DNA of 64,000 bases from Myxacorys chilensis ATA2-1-KO14 (GCA_019359275.1 JAHHHP010000010.1:1-64000), one strand, 5' to 3'. Positions 7,950-18,338 are shown, counted from the stretch's first letter. Numbers and translations: made by a program. The notes: generated from the letters alone by a model not told the origin.

Positions 7950-9445
7950 AACTGCCGTGTCCAGTCTTGCCAGCGTTCGACAACCACTTTAGTTTGGGTG
8001 AAAAATTCGATTGCGTGTGCACCTTGCCCATGTAGGTCTCCGAAGAAGCTTTCTTTCCAGCCGCTAAAGGGAAAGAAAGCCATAGGAGCCGCCACGCCAA
8101 TGTTAATGCCAATGTTTCCGGCTTCGGCTTCGTAGCGAAATCTGCGAGCGGCAGCACCACTGGAAGTGAACAAAGACGCCATATTTCCGTACTGGCTGCG
8201 GTTGACTAGCGCGATCGCAGCTTCAATACTGTCTAAATGAATCAAACTCAGCACAGGACCAAAAATTTCAGTTTTAGCAATTTCTCCGGTCGGATCGACG
8301 TTTTGTAAAATTGTTGGACGTACAAAGTAACCGTCATAGCCAGAAATATCAGGTTGCCGTCCATCAATTAACACGGTAGCGCCTTCGTGGGTCGCTTGCT
8401 GAATTAAGCTTTCAATTCGGGTTTTGCTTTGCGCCGTGATGACAGGCCCCATTTGCGTCGCTGGGTCAAGTCCAGATCCAACAGTACGAGCCGTAGCGGC
8501 TTCTGCGATCGCATCGGTAAACGTCTCTTTGGCGTCTCCCACCGTAATGGCAATCGAGGCCGCTAAACAGCGCTGTCCGGCGCAGCCAAAAGCGCTATCT
8601 GCCATGATTCGCGTCGTCATTGCAATATCGGCATCTGGAAGCACGATCACTGGATTTTTCGCACCGCCTTGACACTGCGATCTCTTGCCGTTGGCAGCGG
8701 CGCGACTGTAGACATACTTTGCGATCGCCGACGATCCGACAAAGCTAATGGCTCGAATCGTCGGATGATCCAACACCGCATCAACGGCTTCTTTTGCGCC
8801 GTTCACCAGATTTACAACGCCTTTTGGTAAATCGGTTTGCTCTAGCAGACGAAACACCATTTGCATTGTGAGCGGCACGCGCTCTGAAGGTTTGACAATG
8901 CAAGTATTGCCACACGCGATCGCATACGGCAAAAACCAAAATGGAATCATGCCCGGAAAATTAAACGGGGTAATGATAGCAACGACCCCAAGCGGCTGCC
9001 GGATCATCTGTTCGTCAATTCCTCTCGCGATATCTTCGGAGTTGTAGCCCTGCATCATCATCGGAATACCGCACGCGACTTCAACATTCTCGATCGCCCG
9101 TCGCAGTTCGCCTTTAGATTCAGCTAAAGTTTTGCCACATTCGAGCGTAATTGTGTGCGCAAGGGCTTCAAACTGATCTTCAAGTAAAGCTTTGAGTTTA
9201 AATAGATATTGCACCCGTTCTGTTGCGGGGGTGCGTCGCCAGGATTTGAACGCTTCTGACGCCGCTTGAGCCGCGCGATCGATATCATCCGCAGAAGAGA
9301 GCGGAACTTTGCCCAACGCTTCGGTGGTGGCAGGATTGATGACATCTAAATAGCGGTCAGTCGTTGGGGTAGACCATTCACCGTTAATATAATTTTTTGC
9401 GGTTGTTTCTGAGTTGTGCAACGCTGCGATCGCAGAATGATTCAT
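7946..9445 (-). CDS. mmsA: CoA-acylating methylmalonate-semialdehyde dehydrogenase
   Basis: 499 residues of the aldehyde dehydrogenase superfamily. [21 protein letters not shown], the QCQGGAKNP segment and the catalytic Cys in GCAGQRCLA (near residue 293) identify the MmsA/IolA branch, which converts methylmalonate semialdehyde or malonate semialdehyde to propionyl-CoA or acetyl-CoA with NAD. The ATG at 9445 is chosen because AGGAG stands seven bases upstream; an in-frame start at 9460 lies before that site. No other valine or myo-inositol degradation gene is next to it. Confidence 0.9.
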   Translation of the reverse strand: MNHSAIAALHNSETTAKNYINGEWSTPTTDRYLDVINPATTEALGKVPLSSADDIDRAAQAASEAFKSWRRTPATERVQYLFKLKALLEDQFEALAHTITLECGKTLAESKGELRRAIENVEVACGIPMMMQGYNSEDIARGIDEQMIRQPLGVVAIITPFNFPGMIPFWFLPYAIACGNTCIVKPSERVPLTMQMVFRLLEQTDLPKGVVNLVNGAKEAVDAVLDHPTIRAISFVGSSAIAKYVYSRAAANGKRSQCQGGAKNPVIVLPDADIAMTTRIMADSAFGCAGQRCLAASIAITVGDAKETFTDAIAEAATARTVGSGLDPATQMGPVITAQSKTRIESLIQQATHEGATVLIDGRQPDISGYDGYFVRPTILQNVDPTGEIAKTEIFGPVLSLIHLDSIEAAIALVNRSQYGNMASLFTSSGAAARRFRYEAEAGNIGINIGVAAPMAFFPFSGWKESFFGDLHGQGAHAIEFFTQTKVVVERWQDWTRQF

Positions 9446-9522
9446 GGTTTCTCTCCTCACTCTCTTTCATCTTGCCGTAACTTGTCTGAAAGCGATGAGC
9501 CGTGCTGTACCATCTCGTAAGT

Positions 9523-10140
9523 TTATTGCCCTGCTGCAAACATCGCGTCTGCTGTAATCGTTAATTCTGGAAAGAGCGGAGACTCAACGCGATCGCTGCC
9601 TCGAAATTGTCTCACTTCGTATTCCCCATCGATGAGTTGATAGATCGACAAAGTGGGCTGCTTAGGATTGCCGATGTATCGTCTGCCGCCCAAACCAAGG
9701 TAATCGACAATCCAGTATTCTGCGATGCCGAGCAGCTCGTAGTCTTTTAGTTTCGTCAAATAATCGTCTTGCCAGTTGGTGGAAACGACTTCTACAATCA
9801 ATCCTACCGATTGCCCTAGCGTAATGATCGAGCCTTTTTCCCATCGAGGTTCATTTGAAATGGTGCGATCGTCGAGAATAATCACATCCGGTTCATAACC
9901 CGATTGATCGTCAAGGGATTTAACGAGGCATTCTGTTGGAATGAAGTAAGGAAGATGCAATCGTCGAATCTCAAAGTTTGCTTCTGCTGCAATAAATCCG
10001 CCAATCCGTGAATGTTTGCCTCTTGGTTTTGGCATTTCAATAATTTTTCCGTTGTGCAATTCATAGCGGTATTCTGAGTTTTCTGGATACCAAGCAATGA
10101 ATTCATCGAAGGTAACTTGGGTTTGAAGAGTTTGAGTCAT
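9523..10140 (-). CDS. Uma2 family endonuclease (DUF820)
   Basis: 205 residues with the Uma2/DUF820 layout: TFDEFIAWYPENSEYRYELHNGKIIEM at the N-terminus, the Glu/Asp pair of the PD-(D/E)XK core in YEPDVIILDD and LIVEVVS, and YELLGIAEYWIVDY, a hallmark of the family. These proteins are present in many copies in filamentous cyanobacteria and are often found near mobile DNA; their function is unproven. Upstream lies a 170-bp gap with a 12-bp inverted repeat, then the pentapeptide gene on the same strand. Confidence 0.88.
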   Translation of the reverse strand: MTQTLQTQVTFDEFIAWYPENSEYRYELHNGKIIEMPKPRGKHSRIGGFIAAEANFEIRRLHLPYFIPTECLVKSLDDQSGYEPDVIILDDRTISNEPRWEKGSIITLGQSVGLIVEVVSTNWQDDYLTKLKDYELLGIAEYWIVDYLGLGGRRYIGNPKQPTLSIYQLIDGEYEVRQFRGSDRVESPLFPELTITADAMFAAGQ

Positions 10141-10239
10141 GGCGTTACTTCCAGTTCTTGTAACCTGCGGTTCTTTTGGAGGTGCACTTCGCGCAAATCG
10201 CGTACTTTATTCTGACATTTGTCAACGAACGTGACGAAG

Positions 10240-10280
10240 GGATTGACAAACCGACGGCTGGACTCAGCGTTTGTCAATCC
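10240..10280. repeat. 12-bp perfect inverted repeat between pentapeptide and Uma2 genes
   Basis: GGATTGACAAAC at 10240-10251 is repeated in reverse complement as GTTTGTCAATCC at 10269-10280, with a 17-base spacer. A further TTTGTCAA lies at about 10218. There is no T-run on either side, so a simple intrinsic terminator is doubtful; it may be an mRNA-stabilising stem, a binding site or a small mobile-element remnant. Confidence 0.6.
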
Positions 10281-10309
10281 GAACTTTAAGATTCAAGGTT
10301 ACGCCCGTT

Positions 10310-11200
10310 CTAAAAAGTCGCGCTGCGCCGCTTCTGCACGTTTTGAGTAGCAATCAACGACAAGTAGCGCAAATTCATCTCTGAAAGCACCGCTTCTGAC
10401 AAATTCGTTTCATCGATCTTGACGCCCATCATTCTCACATTGCTCAGATCCGATCGCGCCAAGTTTGCTCGACTTAAATTTGTCCACTGCAAATTTGCGC
10501 TCTGCAAAAATGCTTGTTCTAAGTTGGCATCTGTCAGATTCGCGCCCGCTAAATTTGCACCTTGCAGCATTGCCTCACGAAAATTTGAGGACGCTAGATT
10601 GGCTGATTTCAAATTTGCCCCACTCAGTTTGGCAGCACTTAAATTGATACCTGTTAAATTGAGTCCTTCTAGATCTACCCCATTCAAGAAGGCGTCTGCC
10701 AGATTGGTGTCGTTGAGAAATGCACCCTTTAAAGTTGCCCCGCTCAGTCTAGCGCTTTGTAGGTTTGCCCAACTGAGGTTTGCACCCCGCAAGTCTGCGC
10801 CACGTAGGTTAACCGAAAGGAGTTTTGCACTACACAAGTTTGCTCGCTGAAGGATTGCGCTACGCAGATTTGCGTGACTCAAATCTGAGCCTGTGAGGCG
10901 CGATCGCGTCAGGTCAGATTTCACCATAAACGCCCCGTTGAGCCGTGCCTTGGTAAGGTCAGTGTCAATCAAACACCCTTCACTGAGTTTAGTAAATTCT
11001 AGGTTTGCCCAGTTTAGGAATGCACCACTGAGATTCGCTTTGGTAAGGAAGGCTCGGCTGAGGTTTGCACCCGTTAGATTGGCATTTTCAAGGTTGATAT
11101 CAACGAGCATTGCCCCTTTAAGATCAATGCTTCGGAGATCGGCTCCTGCAAAATTTCTTTCGCCCCTCTCGTATCGTCGGATGAGTTCGTTGATATCCAT
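10310..11200 (-). CDS. pentapeptide-repeat protein
   Basis: 296 residues made almost entirely of A(N/D)LXX pentapeptides (ANLTGANLSRAFLTKANLSG and so on), which fold into a right-handed quadrilateral beta-helix. After a short head (MDINELIRRYERGERNFAGAD) common in cyanobacterial members, some 50 repeats follow, and a basic tail ends the protein. No signal peptide is seen, so it is probably cytoplasmic. Function is not predictable from the repeat. The repeats produce long antisense open frames on the plus strand that should not be called as genes. Confidence 0.9.
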   Translation of the reverse strand: MDINELIRRYERGERNFAGADLRSIDLKGAMLVDINLENANLTGANLSRAFLTKANLSGAFLNWANLEFTKLSEGCLIDTDLTKARLNGAFMVKSDLTRSRLTGSDLSHANLRSAILQRANLCSAKLLSVNLRGADLRGANLSWANLQSARLSGATLKGAFLNDTNLADAFLNGVDLEGLNLTGINLSAAKLSGANLKSANLASSNFREAMLQGANLAGANLTDANLEQAFLQSANLQWTNLSRANLARSDLSNVRMMGVKIDETNLSEAVLSEMNLRYLSLIATQNVQKRRSATF

Positions 11201-11488
11201 AACGTGACTTTGGCTAGGGATAGTTGACCTGTCTGTAGCAAAGCAAAGGTGTAGCCCCCTCAGTGTAGAAGTGGAAATTGAGTTTGTAGAGGACTTGTAT
11301 TAGTTAAAGTCGGAAAGTAACAGTTTGTAATAGATGTTTAGCAGAGTTTAAGTTCGCGCGATCGCATACTCTCAAAAGATCGGTGAAGTGTGAGAGGGGA
11401 CAGAACGCATTCTGCACAGATGATTCAGTTGCCCAGTTCCACTTCTCGCCCAACTCCGGTTGTTGGACATGAAAAGCTACAAGTTCAC

Positions 11489-12298
11489 TCAACGCCCTAA
11501 CAATTTAACGAACCCAATTCCGCTAAAGTAAAGCACCAAAATAGCTCCGCCCAATAAGCTTTGGGTCAAGGGATCGGTTGACGGGGTGATCACGGCCCCG
11601 ACGATCGCGGCTCCTAACAAAACATACTTCCACGCTGCCAACATTTGTTTGGAGGAAATGATGCCCAAAAAACCGAGCAATGCTTGAATGACTGGAACCT
11701 GAAACGTTAATCCTGTTCCAAACATTAACAGTAAGATGAATTCAAAATAGCGATCGATTGACCACGCTTGCTCAACAACCTCTGCACCATAGGAGATAAA
11801 GAAATTTAACGCGGCGGGAATCAGCGCGATGTACGCAAATGCTAATCCACCTAGAAACAATGTGCTAGAGCCTAAGACAACGGGAGCTAAAAAGCGCTTT
11901 TCTTTTCGCGTTAGTCCTGGTGTAACAAACGCAATGATTTGATACAAGATAAACGGTGCAGATAAAATTAAGCCGCTATAGCCTGCAACCTTGATCGACA
12001 CAAAGAAATATTCTCCCGGTGCAAGCTGAAGAAACTTAACGCCTTGCGCTGGTACTTCGAGGAGTTGGACAATCGGTTTGACAAAGCTAAAGCAGCCAAT
12101 GACGCAGATCGCGATCGCAATCAGCGAGTAAAAAATGCGCTGTCTCAGTTCTTCTAAATGGTCAAACAGCGACATTTCAACATCATCAACGGCGTCATTT
12201 TCGTCAATGACCTCAGCCGAAGGATTAGCTGTCATCGTTGTGGCAGTCTCTTCAGCGCTATCTAGGCTATTGGTCTCTAGTTCCGAAGGAGCAGTCAT
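11489..12298 (-). CDS. tatC: Sec-independent protein translocase TatC
   Basis: 269 residues. After an acidic N-terminal extension of about 40 residues come the TatC signature [17 protein letters not shown] and six hydrophobic segments, with [13 protein letters not shown] in the first cytoplasmic loop and [10 protein letters not shown] in the fourth-helix region. TatC binds twin-arginine signals and works with TatA/B in the plasma and thylakoid membranes; tatA is not in the window. Possible clients here are the Tat-signal phosphoesterase at 4838-5755. Confidence 0.95.
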   Translation of the reverse strand: MTAPSELETNSLDSAEETATTMTANPSAEVIDENDAVDDVEMSLFDHLEELRQRIFYSLIAIAICVIGCFSFVKPIVQLLEVPAQGVKFLQLAPGEYFFVSIKVAGYSGLILSAPFILYQIIAFVTPGLTRKEKRFLAPVVLGSSTLFLGGLAFAYIALIPAALNFFISYGAEVVEQAWSIDRYFEFILLLMFGTGLTFQVPVIQALLGFLGIISSKQMLAAWKYVLLGAAIVGAVITPSTDPLTQSLLGGAILVLYFSGIGFVKLLGR

Positions 12299-12351
12299 GG
12301 GTCAAGCTTTCTATCGGGAGGATTGTACCTATTGTATCGGGGACGGTCTTT

Positions 12352-12384
12352 TGATGAATAGAATTAGGTGATGAATAGAATTAG
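12352..12384. repeat. tandem 16-bp direct repeat upstream of tatC
   Basis: TGATGAATAGAATTAG occurs at 12352-12367 and again at 12369-12384, a period of 17 bases. It lies about 55 bases upstream of the tatC start on the minus strand, so it could be a regulatory duplication or a slippage product. Confidence 0.6.
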
Positions 12385-12440
12385 AATGCGTCAATTCTGT
12401 TCGAGACTGAGATAACGCCTCAAAATTGCTCGCGCTTGGC

Positions 12441-12650
12441 TTAAAGACTTATCTCAAGTTGCCCCAACTGGGGGATCAGACGTTCTTTATCAAACCTATT
12501 GGGCACACCACAAATTAGTAAACGATCAGCAACCAAACTATTTTGTGTAGAGGTCAAGGTTTCTTCACGGCAAAAACGGCGAACTTGCCAGTCTTCTCGC
12601 TGACGAATTCGCCGTTCATGCTCGTTATGGTGCGCTAATTCACCCGTCAA
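12441..12650 (-). CDS. small hydrophilic protein downstream of slt, unknown
   Basis: 69 residues starting at a TTG only a few bases after the slt stop codon. The protein is highly charged (HHNEHERRIRQREDWQVRR) and then more ordered (LVADRLLICGVPNRFDKERL). The codon usage looks coding and the position suggests an operon with slt. There is no ATG choice. I do not recognise the family; a real gene is likelier than not, but the TTG start and short length keep confidence moderate. Confidence 0.45.
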   Translation of the reverse strand: MTGELAHHNEHERRIRQREDWQVRRFCREETLTSTQNSLVADRLLICGVPNRFDKERLIPQLGQLEISL

Positions 12651-12655
12651 ATGAA

Positions 12656-14833
12656 TTAAGACATCTGAGCAATGCGCTGTGAAAGCTCTGGGTTGTACAG
12701 CCGCATGTAATTCCAGTAATTACCTAGCACCGACTTCACGTATCCTTTCGTTTCGTCATACGGAATTTGCTCGACAAATTCGTCAGAGTCTTGGGTTTTA
12801 GACTTACTGACCCACTCTGCAACTGCTCCAGGGCCTGCATTGTAGCTAGCGACTGCCAGCATAGAGTTATTCGCATACTCTTGATGCGTGTGATCTAAAT
12901 ACCACGTGCCCAGATTGATGTTGTCTTGAGGATCGTCGAGTTTATATTGCTTCAGCTTGATATTGTCGGCAATGAAGGACGCCGTTTCGGGCATCACCTG
13001 CATCAGTCCAGCCGCTCCAACACTCGATTTAATCTTCGGCTCAAACCGGGACTCTTGACGAATCAACGCCGTGACCAACATCGGATTGAGTTGACGCTGC
13101 TGCGACCACGTTTCGATCTCCTGGACAAAGGGGAAAGGATACAGCGCTTGCCAATAAGCGGGTTGTTGAACGAGTTGCTGATACTGCTCTTTGTCTTCGG
13201 GCTTCTCGCGATCGCTCAGACTCGACACCATATAAATGCCATCTAAGTTGTCGCCGACGCCTAAGCGCATGATGCCATCCGTAAACTGTTCTGCCACGGT
13301 GGGATCGGTGCGATCGCGGTATTCGACTTGCCAATGTGCCCATGCGTCGCGGTCTTGCCCGATCTGATACAGTTCTTTCATGGCATCCGAACCCGCAGGC
13401 AGCACAGGACGGGTTGCTGGTTTCTGCACTTGTGGATTGAGCGATCGCACCGTGCTAAAGTCTCCCACGTTCCAACCCAACATGCTGGCAGAGCGCCACG
13501 CATAATACGATTCAGGACGCTCTTTCAAGACACGCTCAAAGGCCTGTTTCGCCTCCCGCCCTTGACCGAGACGCTGAGACCACTTGCCGACCCAAAATCC
13601 GGCTTGCGGGGCAATTTCACTTTTTGGACTATTCACGAGAATCGGGGCTGCCCATTCTTTGGCAAGCTTAATATCTCCCGCTTTGGCCCGATCTTGAGCA
13701 TACATCCAGCGCATTTCTGCGGCTGCATCTGAATTGGCATGCTGGGTTAACAGGAGTTGACGCATCATAGCCGCCGTTTTAGTGCTCTTGAGAGTGTCGA
13801 GCTTCTTCGATTTCTCAAGTAACGCTTCCGCTGCCCGGCTTGGGAAATTCTGAGTAACCTGATCGTAGTACGCAATCGCGGTCTGAGGACTCTCTGCTAG
13901 GCTGCCCAAACGCATTAGCGCCAATCCCGCTTCATCGGATTGCGGAAACTGTTGAACGACTTGCTGATAGCGCTGTTCTCCACCCGGTTTACCTGTGAGA
14001 TGCAGCCCCCGACCAGAACGATAAACACTCCTCGCGGTTTGAGGTGCCCGTGAATAGGCGATCGCGGCTTTGTCATAGACTTGGTTTTCCCAGTAGCCAA
14101 ACGCGATCGCGTCCCAATCTTCGGGTTTCAGTTGGGGCGCAAAGCGGCTGGTGAGCGTGTCGAGAACGTCAGTATAGCCATCACTATCGACGCCATATTT
14201 CGCAAGCGTGAGCAGAACTGGAAGCTGTTTCTGATTTTTCTTAAAGCGAGTTTTGGCAATTTCGAGCGATCGTGGGTGCGCTGGAAACTTATTCAATGCT
14301 TGATCCCAATACTTAGGGTTATCTTTTCCTAAGAAAAAGAGCGCTTCTGCTGCCGCCGGATCTTTCGGATATTGCTTGAGCAGTTCTTGCCAAGCTGCGA
14401 TCGTTTCTTTTGGCTTGCCTGCCGCCTCGTACGCTTGGGCACGCTTGAGCAGAATTTGCGGTGCGAGGACGGTGTAATCTTTCTCTAAATCTTTTAAGGG
14501 TTCTAACGCTTTCTCCCCTTGTCCCTGAACCACAAGATCGCTCGCCAACATATACCGAGCGCGGTTCCGCTCTAGCGACGGACTTAACTTCTCAACAGCC
14601 GCTTCTAAAGTCTGTGCCCGTTGTTTCGGAGACTGCATTACTAGCGGACTAACAAGTTTACTGGGTGCGCCAATCGTGTTCGGTTTGGAGTGAAATGGTT
14701 CTAACGATCCTAAACTCGCAGACGATTGAGTGTCCTGCTTCAATAATTTTTCGATTGGCAATACTGCGCCTGCAAGGAGCGCCAGCGCCCCGGCTCCGAC
14801 TGCCAGTGAAATCCAGACCTTCCGTTCCTTCAT
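12656..14833 (-). CDS. soluble lytic murein transglycosylase with TPR-like repeats
   Basis: 725 residues. An N-terminal hydrophobic segment (SLAVGAGALALLAGAVLPI) anchors or exports the protein. Residues about 75-480 are tandem TPR-like helices (QILLKRAQAYEAAGKPKETI, YYAWRSASMLG), the doughnut of Slt-type enzymes. The C-terminal catalytic domain has ALIRQESRFEPK (catalytic Glu near residue 594), SSVGAAGLMQVMPETA and ASYNAGPGAVAEW, the three SLT motifs. It should cleave peptidoglycan to 1,6-anhydromuropeptides, the substrate route on which NagZ acts. The small gene at 12441-12650 follows directly. Confidence 0.93.
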   Translation of the reverse strand: MKERKVWISLAVGAGALALLAGAVLPIEKLLKQDTQSSASLGSLEPFHSKPNTIGAPSKLVSPLVMQSPKQRAQTLEAAVEKLSPSLERNRARYMLASDLVVQGQGEKALEPLKDLEKDYTVLAPQILLKRAQAYEAAGKPKETIAAWQELLKQYPKDPAAAEALFFLGKDNPKYWDQALNKFPAHPRSLEIAKTRFKKNQKQLPVLLTLAKYGVDSDGYTDVLDTLTSRFAPQLKPEDWDAIAFGYWENQVYDKAAIAYSRAPQTARSVYRSGRGLHLTGKPGGEQRYQQVVQQFPQSDEAGLALMRLGSLAESPQTAIAYYDQVTQNFPSRAAEALLEKSKKLDTLKSTKTAAMMRQLLLTQHANSDAAAEMRWMYAQDRAKAGDIKLAKEWAAPILVNSPKSEIAPQAGFWVGKWSQRLGQGREAKQAFERVLKERPESYYAWRSASMLGWNVGDFSTVRSLNPQVQKPATRPVLPAGSDAMKELYQIGQDRDAWAHWQVEYRDRTDPTVAEQFTDGIMRLGVGDNLDGIYMVSSLSDREKPEDKEQYQQLVQQPAYWQALYPFPFVQEIETWSQQRQLNPMLVTALIRQESRFEPKIKSSVGAAGLMQVMPETASFIADNIKLKQYKLDDPQDNINLGTWYLDHTHQEYANNSMLAVASYNAGPGAVAEWVSKSKTQDSDEFVEQIPYDETKGYVKSVLGNYWNYMRLYNPELSQRIAQMS

Positions 14834-15161
14834 CGACTATCTCCCAGGGGGTTGGGTAAAATCTCACAAGCTGTTAGCAGTTATAACAAAAATCGATTCT
14901 TCTTGACGATTAATTAAGCTAGGGATATCTCACAAGCCTTACTTTTGCCGAGCTTAGCGTAAGTCTAATGGTTAACACTACTCTTTTACCATCTAATTAC
15001 ATATACGGAACTTCAAATTTAACAGGTACTTGATATACCTTTAATTACTGAAGTCAGTTATCTGGAATTCGTGCGATTTGTCTGGCTAAAGCCCGGCCTC
15101 ATCGTTTGTTTTTGAGCAATACTAGAAAACAGTGGTTGAACCCAAATGAAGGTAGTACTGG
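14834..15161. other. intergenic region between divergent slt and pepA
   Basis: 328 bases that must hold the promoters of the divergent transglycosylase and aminopeptidase genes. It is AT-rich around 14880-15060. I see no tRNA, no terminator and no clear paired -35/-10 elements that I would assign. Confidence 0.5.
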
Positions 15162-16628
15162 ATGAATTTACAAGCAACGGGAACGTCGATTCTAGAATGG
15201 TCAGGAGAGGGTTTAGCGATCGGCATGTTTGAAGATGGGATTGCTCTTACAGGCAATCTGGAAACGTTAGATGGCAAGCTATCCGGCGCGATCAAAGATT
15301 TAATCGCCGATGTAGAATTTAAGGGTAAACCTGCTACTAGCGCCTCGACTCGGATTGCAGGTAGCCCCATTCGTAAGCTGATTTTAGTCGGGCTGGGCAA
15401 ATCAGACCAAATGACGCTAGAAGGTCTGAGACGGGCAGGAGCCGCCGCCGCGAAGCTGGCGAAGCGCGATCGCTGCAAAATGGTGGGCATCAGTTTGCCG
15501 ATCTTTAACAATGATGCCGCCGCTAGTGCCCAAGCGATCGCAGAAGGGGCTGAATTAGCCTTGTATGAGGATCGCCGCTTCAAATCAGAACCCGATGACA
15601 CGCCACCTGTCGAGCAAATTGAATTACTGGGGCTAGCTGGGCAAGAGGCGGCAATCGAAAAAGCGCACAAGATTTGCTCTGGCGTGTTTCTAGCCAGAGA
15701 ATTAGTGGCGGCCCCGGCAAATTATCTGACGCCAGTCACTATGGCAGAAACTGCTAGTGCGATCGCGTCGGAATTTGGTTTACAAGCAGAAATTCTTGAA
15801 AAAGAAGACTGCGAAAAGCTGGGTATGGGAGCCTTTTTAGGCGTGGCTCAAGCTTCTGATTTGCCGCCAAAATTCATTCATTTGATCTATAGACCCGATG
15901 GCGCAGCACGCAAGAAAGTCGCAATCATTGGCAAAGGCTTAACCTTTGATTCTGGCGGTCTCAATATCAAAGGAGCCGGGAGCGGCATCGAAATGATGAA
16001 AACCGACATGGGAGGAGCCGGGGCAACGCTGGGAGCCGCCAAAGCGATCGCGCAACTGAAACCCGATGTGGAAGTGCATTTCATCGTAGCGGCAACCGAG
16101 AACATGATTAGCGGTCGAGCCATTCACCCCGGCGATATTTTGACGGCCTCCAACGGTAAAACGATCGAAATCAACAACACTGACGCCGAAGGACGCTTAA
16201 CGTTAGCCGATGCGCTGGTGTATGCAGAGAAATTAGAGGTCGATGCGATCGTTGATCTCGCTACGCTCACTGGAGCTTGCGTCGTTGCACTCGGTGACAG
16301 CATTGCTGGGTTGTGGAGTCCGAGCGACGACGTGGCAAATCAACTCGTCAGTGCGTCCGAACAGGCAGGCGAGAAACTCTGGCGGATGCCGATGGAGGAA
16401 AAATACTTCGAGAGCATGAAGTCTGGCATCGCAGACATGAAAAACACAGGCGCTCGCGCAGGCGGTGCAATCTCTGCGGCAATCTTCCTCAAACAGTTCG
16501 TTAAGGACACTCCGTGGGCTCACCTGGATGTTGCAGGACCCGTGTGGGCAGATAAGGAAAACGGCTACAACGGAGCAGGCGCAACCGGATACGGCGTTAG
16601 AACCCTAGTCAATTGGGTCACAAGCTAA
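15162..16628 (+). CDS. pepA: leucyl aminopeptidase (M17)
   Basis: 488 residues with every landmark of the M17 family: [13 protein letters not shown] near residue 260, [14 protein letters not shown] near 280, and [14 protein letters not shown] near 340, which supply the two-zinc site and the catalytic Lys and Arg. The enzyme removes N-terminal leucine and other residues in peptide turnover. The N-terminal macro-like domain (about 1-165) is of normal length. The gene is divergent from slt and convergent with the LOG-family gene. Confidence 0.95.
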   Translation: MNLQATGTSILEWSGEGLAIGMFEDGIALTGNLETLDGKLSGAIKDLIADVEFKGKPATSASTRIAGSPIRKLILVGLGKSDQMTLEGLRRAGAAAAKLAKRDRCKMVGISLPIFNNDAAASAQAIAEGAELALYEDRRFKSEPDDTPPVEQIELLGLAGQEAAIEKAHKICSGVFLARELVAAPANYLTPVTMAETASAIASEFGLQAEILEKEDCEKLGMGAFLGVAQASDLPPKFIHLIYRPDGAARKKVAIIGKGLTFDSGGLNIKGAGSGIEMMKTDMGGAGATLGAAKAIAQLKPDVEVHFIVAATENMISGRAIHPGDILTASNGKTIEINNTDAEGRLTLADALVYAEKLEVDAIVDLATLTGACVVALGDSIAGLWSPSDDVANQLVSASEQAGEKLWRMPMEEKYFESMKSGIADMKNTGARAGGAISAAIFLKQFVKDTPWAHLDVAGPVWADKENGYNGAGATGYGVRTLVNWVTS

Positions 16629-16667
16629 TCCTCCAGACCCCTCTCCAAGTAATGGTCTCTAAACAAT

Positions 16668-16717
16668 GGAACGGATGGCGAATCGGTGAGCGATAGGATT
16701 GATTCGTCGTCCGTTCC
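16668..16717. terminator. long hairpin between convergent pepA and LOG-family genes
   Basis: GGAACGGA (16668-16675) pairs with TCCGTTCC (16710-16717), and CGAATC (16679-16684) with GATTCG (16701-16706), giving a long imperfect stem. A weak T-rich tail (TCTATTCTTTG) follows on the plus strand. It probably ends the pepA transcript and may serve both directions. Confidence 0.6.
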
Positions 16718-16729
16718 TCTATTCTTTGC

Positions 16730-17848
16730 TTATTTGCGCTCTGGATGAGCCGAGTCCTCCAGCGAAGGCGTGCCCCACTCATTGATTGCGCGAATCATTT
16801 GATAGAGCCGTCCCAAATCTCTCTGATTGAAATAAAATATCAGACGCGGTAAGTCGGCGGTCTCGTCTCTCGTTTCTTGAGGTAACGCCTGGCTTTTCTC
16901 AATGCTGCCAGCTACTAAAATATCACTGAAGCGATCGTTGAGTTTTTGCACCGCTTCATCCGATAGCTCTGACTTCAACCGCATCACCAATTGATGTCCC
17001 ACATAGCGGCTGGAGTGATAGACCTGGTAGAAACTCGAAATCGCATCGCAAGCTACTTCCAAATTATCGGTCAGGGTATAAAGGCTTGGATCGTCAGGGC
17101 TAATTAACCCCCGCTTTAGAAGTTGCTTATCAATGTATTCTGTCCAATCGTGCCAATAGTTCCCACCTGGCTTGTCAATCAACACCAGAGGCACAGGAGC
17201 GGCTTTCCCGGTCTGGGTCAAGGTCAAGCACTCAAATGCCTCATCCTGTGTCCCAAATCCACCGGGAAACAGTGCCAATGCATCACTCTCTCTTAAAAAG
17301 AAGACTTTTCGTGTAAAGAAATACTTAAACGGAATCAGCTTCGGATCGCCTTCAATAAACGGATTTGCGCCTTGCTCAAACGGGAGTTGAATATTGAGAC
17401 CAAAGGAATTCTCGCCTCCTGCTCCTTCGTTACCCGCTTGCATGATGCCACCACCTGCACCCGTAATCACCATGTATCCCTGATCTGTTACACACCGAGC
17501 AAACTCTTTCGCCATCTGATACTCAGCCGTGCCTGGCTGAATCCGGGCAGAGCCAAAAATGGCAATTTTGCGAACGTGGCGGTAAGGATAAAACGTAGTG
17601 AATGCCCGTTCCATATCCTGAACAGAAGCATTGAGAATCTTCCAGTCCAATCGCTCAATGTCTTCTCCAGCAACCCGCGCGATCGTACTCAACGCCTGAG
17701 CAACCATATCGCCATGTTCCAGCTTCGGCAGGTGATCAATTAACTGGTTTACCGTCGCTCGAAGCGCCTCTATGTTCAACGACGGACGGTTTGTTCTATG
17801 AATTTCAAAAGGATTTTGGTTTGCAAGGTCCGAAGGATCAACAGCCAT
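16730..17848 (-). CDS. TIGR00730 / LOG-family Rossmann-fold protein
   Basis: 372 residues from the ATG at 17848, which has AGGAG six bases upstream; the frame is open to 18007 but those 53 residues are unlike the family. The central part has the LOG signatures GAGGGIMQAGNEGAGG and PGGFGTQDEAFE, the latter binding phosphoribosyl and holding the catalytic Glu. Short family members release cytokinin bases from their ribotides; this one has extra N-terminal (about 120 residues) and C-terminal extensions typical of the long cyanobacterial version whose substrate is not settled. Confidence 0.85.
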   Translation of the reverse strand: MAVDPSDLANQNPFEIHRTNRPSLNIEALRATVNQLIDHLPKLEHGDMVAQALSTIARVAGEDIERLDWKILNASVQDMERAFTTFYPYRHVRKIAIFGSARIQPGTAEYQMAKEFARCVTDQGYMVITGAGGGIMQAGNEGAGGENSFGLNIQLPFEQGANPFIEGDPKLIPFKYFFTRKVFFLRESDALALFPGGFGTQDEAFECLTLTQTGKAAPVPLVLIDKPGGNYWHDWTEYIDKQLLKRGLISPDDPSLYTLTDNLEVACDAISSFYQVYHSSRYVGHQLVMRLKSELSDEAVQKLNDRFSDILVAGSIEKSQALPQETRDETADLPRLIFYFNQRDLGRLYQMIRAINEWGTPSLEDSAHPERK

Positions 17849-17917
17849 GAACTCCTCCACGCGGTGGCATTCTATTTTAGTCGAGATTCCGACAGGTCGT
17901 AAGACCTCAGCAATACC

Positions 17918-17946
17918 GAAAAACGCCCCAGCTTGGGCTGAGGCGC
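17918..17946 (-). terminator. rho-independent terminator of trxA
   Basis: On the minus strand GCGCCTCAGCCC, loop, GCTGGGGCG forms a stem (17924-17945) followed by TTTTT. It lies about 70 bases after the trxA stop and before the LOG-family start on the same strand, so the two genes are probably separate units. Confidence 0.75.
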
Positions 17947-18014
17947 TAAATACTGTTGGAGTATGATGAATGGATTTGAACAGATGAAGCTGAACAACAG
18001 ATACCAAACCCGGT

Positions 18015-18338
18015 CTAGAGATACTTCTCTAGCGTGTTCGACAACGTTGTCTTCGGCACTGCGCCGACCACCATATCTACACGCTGTCCACCCTTGAAGA
18101 TCATGAGAGTGGGAATGCTGCGGATGCCATACTTGCTTGCAATGCTGGGATTGTCATCCGTATTGACTTTTACGACCTTGACCTTGCCCTCAAACTGCGC
18201 TGCGATTTCATCTACCACAGGCGCTACCATGCGGCAGGGACCGCACCAGGGTGCCCAGAAATCGACTAAAACGGGAACCTCGCTTTGCAGCACCTCTTGG
18301 TCGAAGGTAGAGTCTGTAACTTGTGCGGCTGCTGACAT
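18015..18338 (-). CDS. trxA: thioredoxin
   Basis: 107 residues with the active site WCGPC in [19 protein letters not shown], the cis-proline loop RSIPTLMIF, and the standard length of an m-type thioredoxin. The frame is open upstream to 18506, but the ATG at 18338 ([12 protein letters not shown]) fits the family and has AAGGA upstream. It reduces disulfides in Calvin-cycle and other enzymes in the cytoplasm. A sigma70-like promoter and a downstream terminator flank it, so it seems to be monocistronic. Confidence 0.95.
   Translation of the reverse strand: MSAAAQVTDSTFDQEVLQSEVPVLVDFWAPWCGPCRMVAPVVDEIAAQFEGKVKVVKVNTDDNPSIASKYGIRSIPTLMIFKGGQRVDMVVGAVPKTTLSNTLEKYL

Noticed and set aside
10419..11207. 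plus-strand frames rich in Lys, Phe, Ala and Pro
   Set aside because: Antisense of the pentapeptide repeats; periodic codons keep the reverse frame open.
11304..11492. 62-codon minus-strand frame just after tatC
   Set aside because: TTG start overlapping the tatC stop, no recognisable family, and no clear ribosome site; not enough to call a gene.
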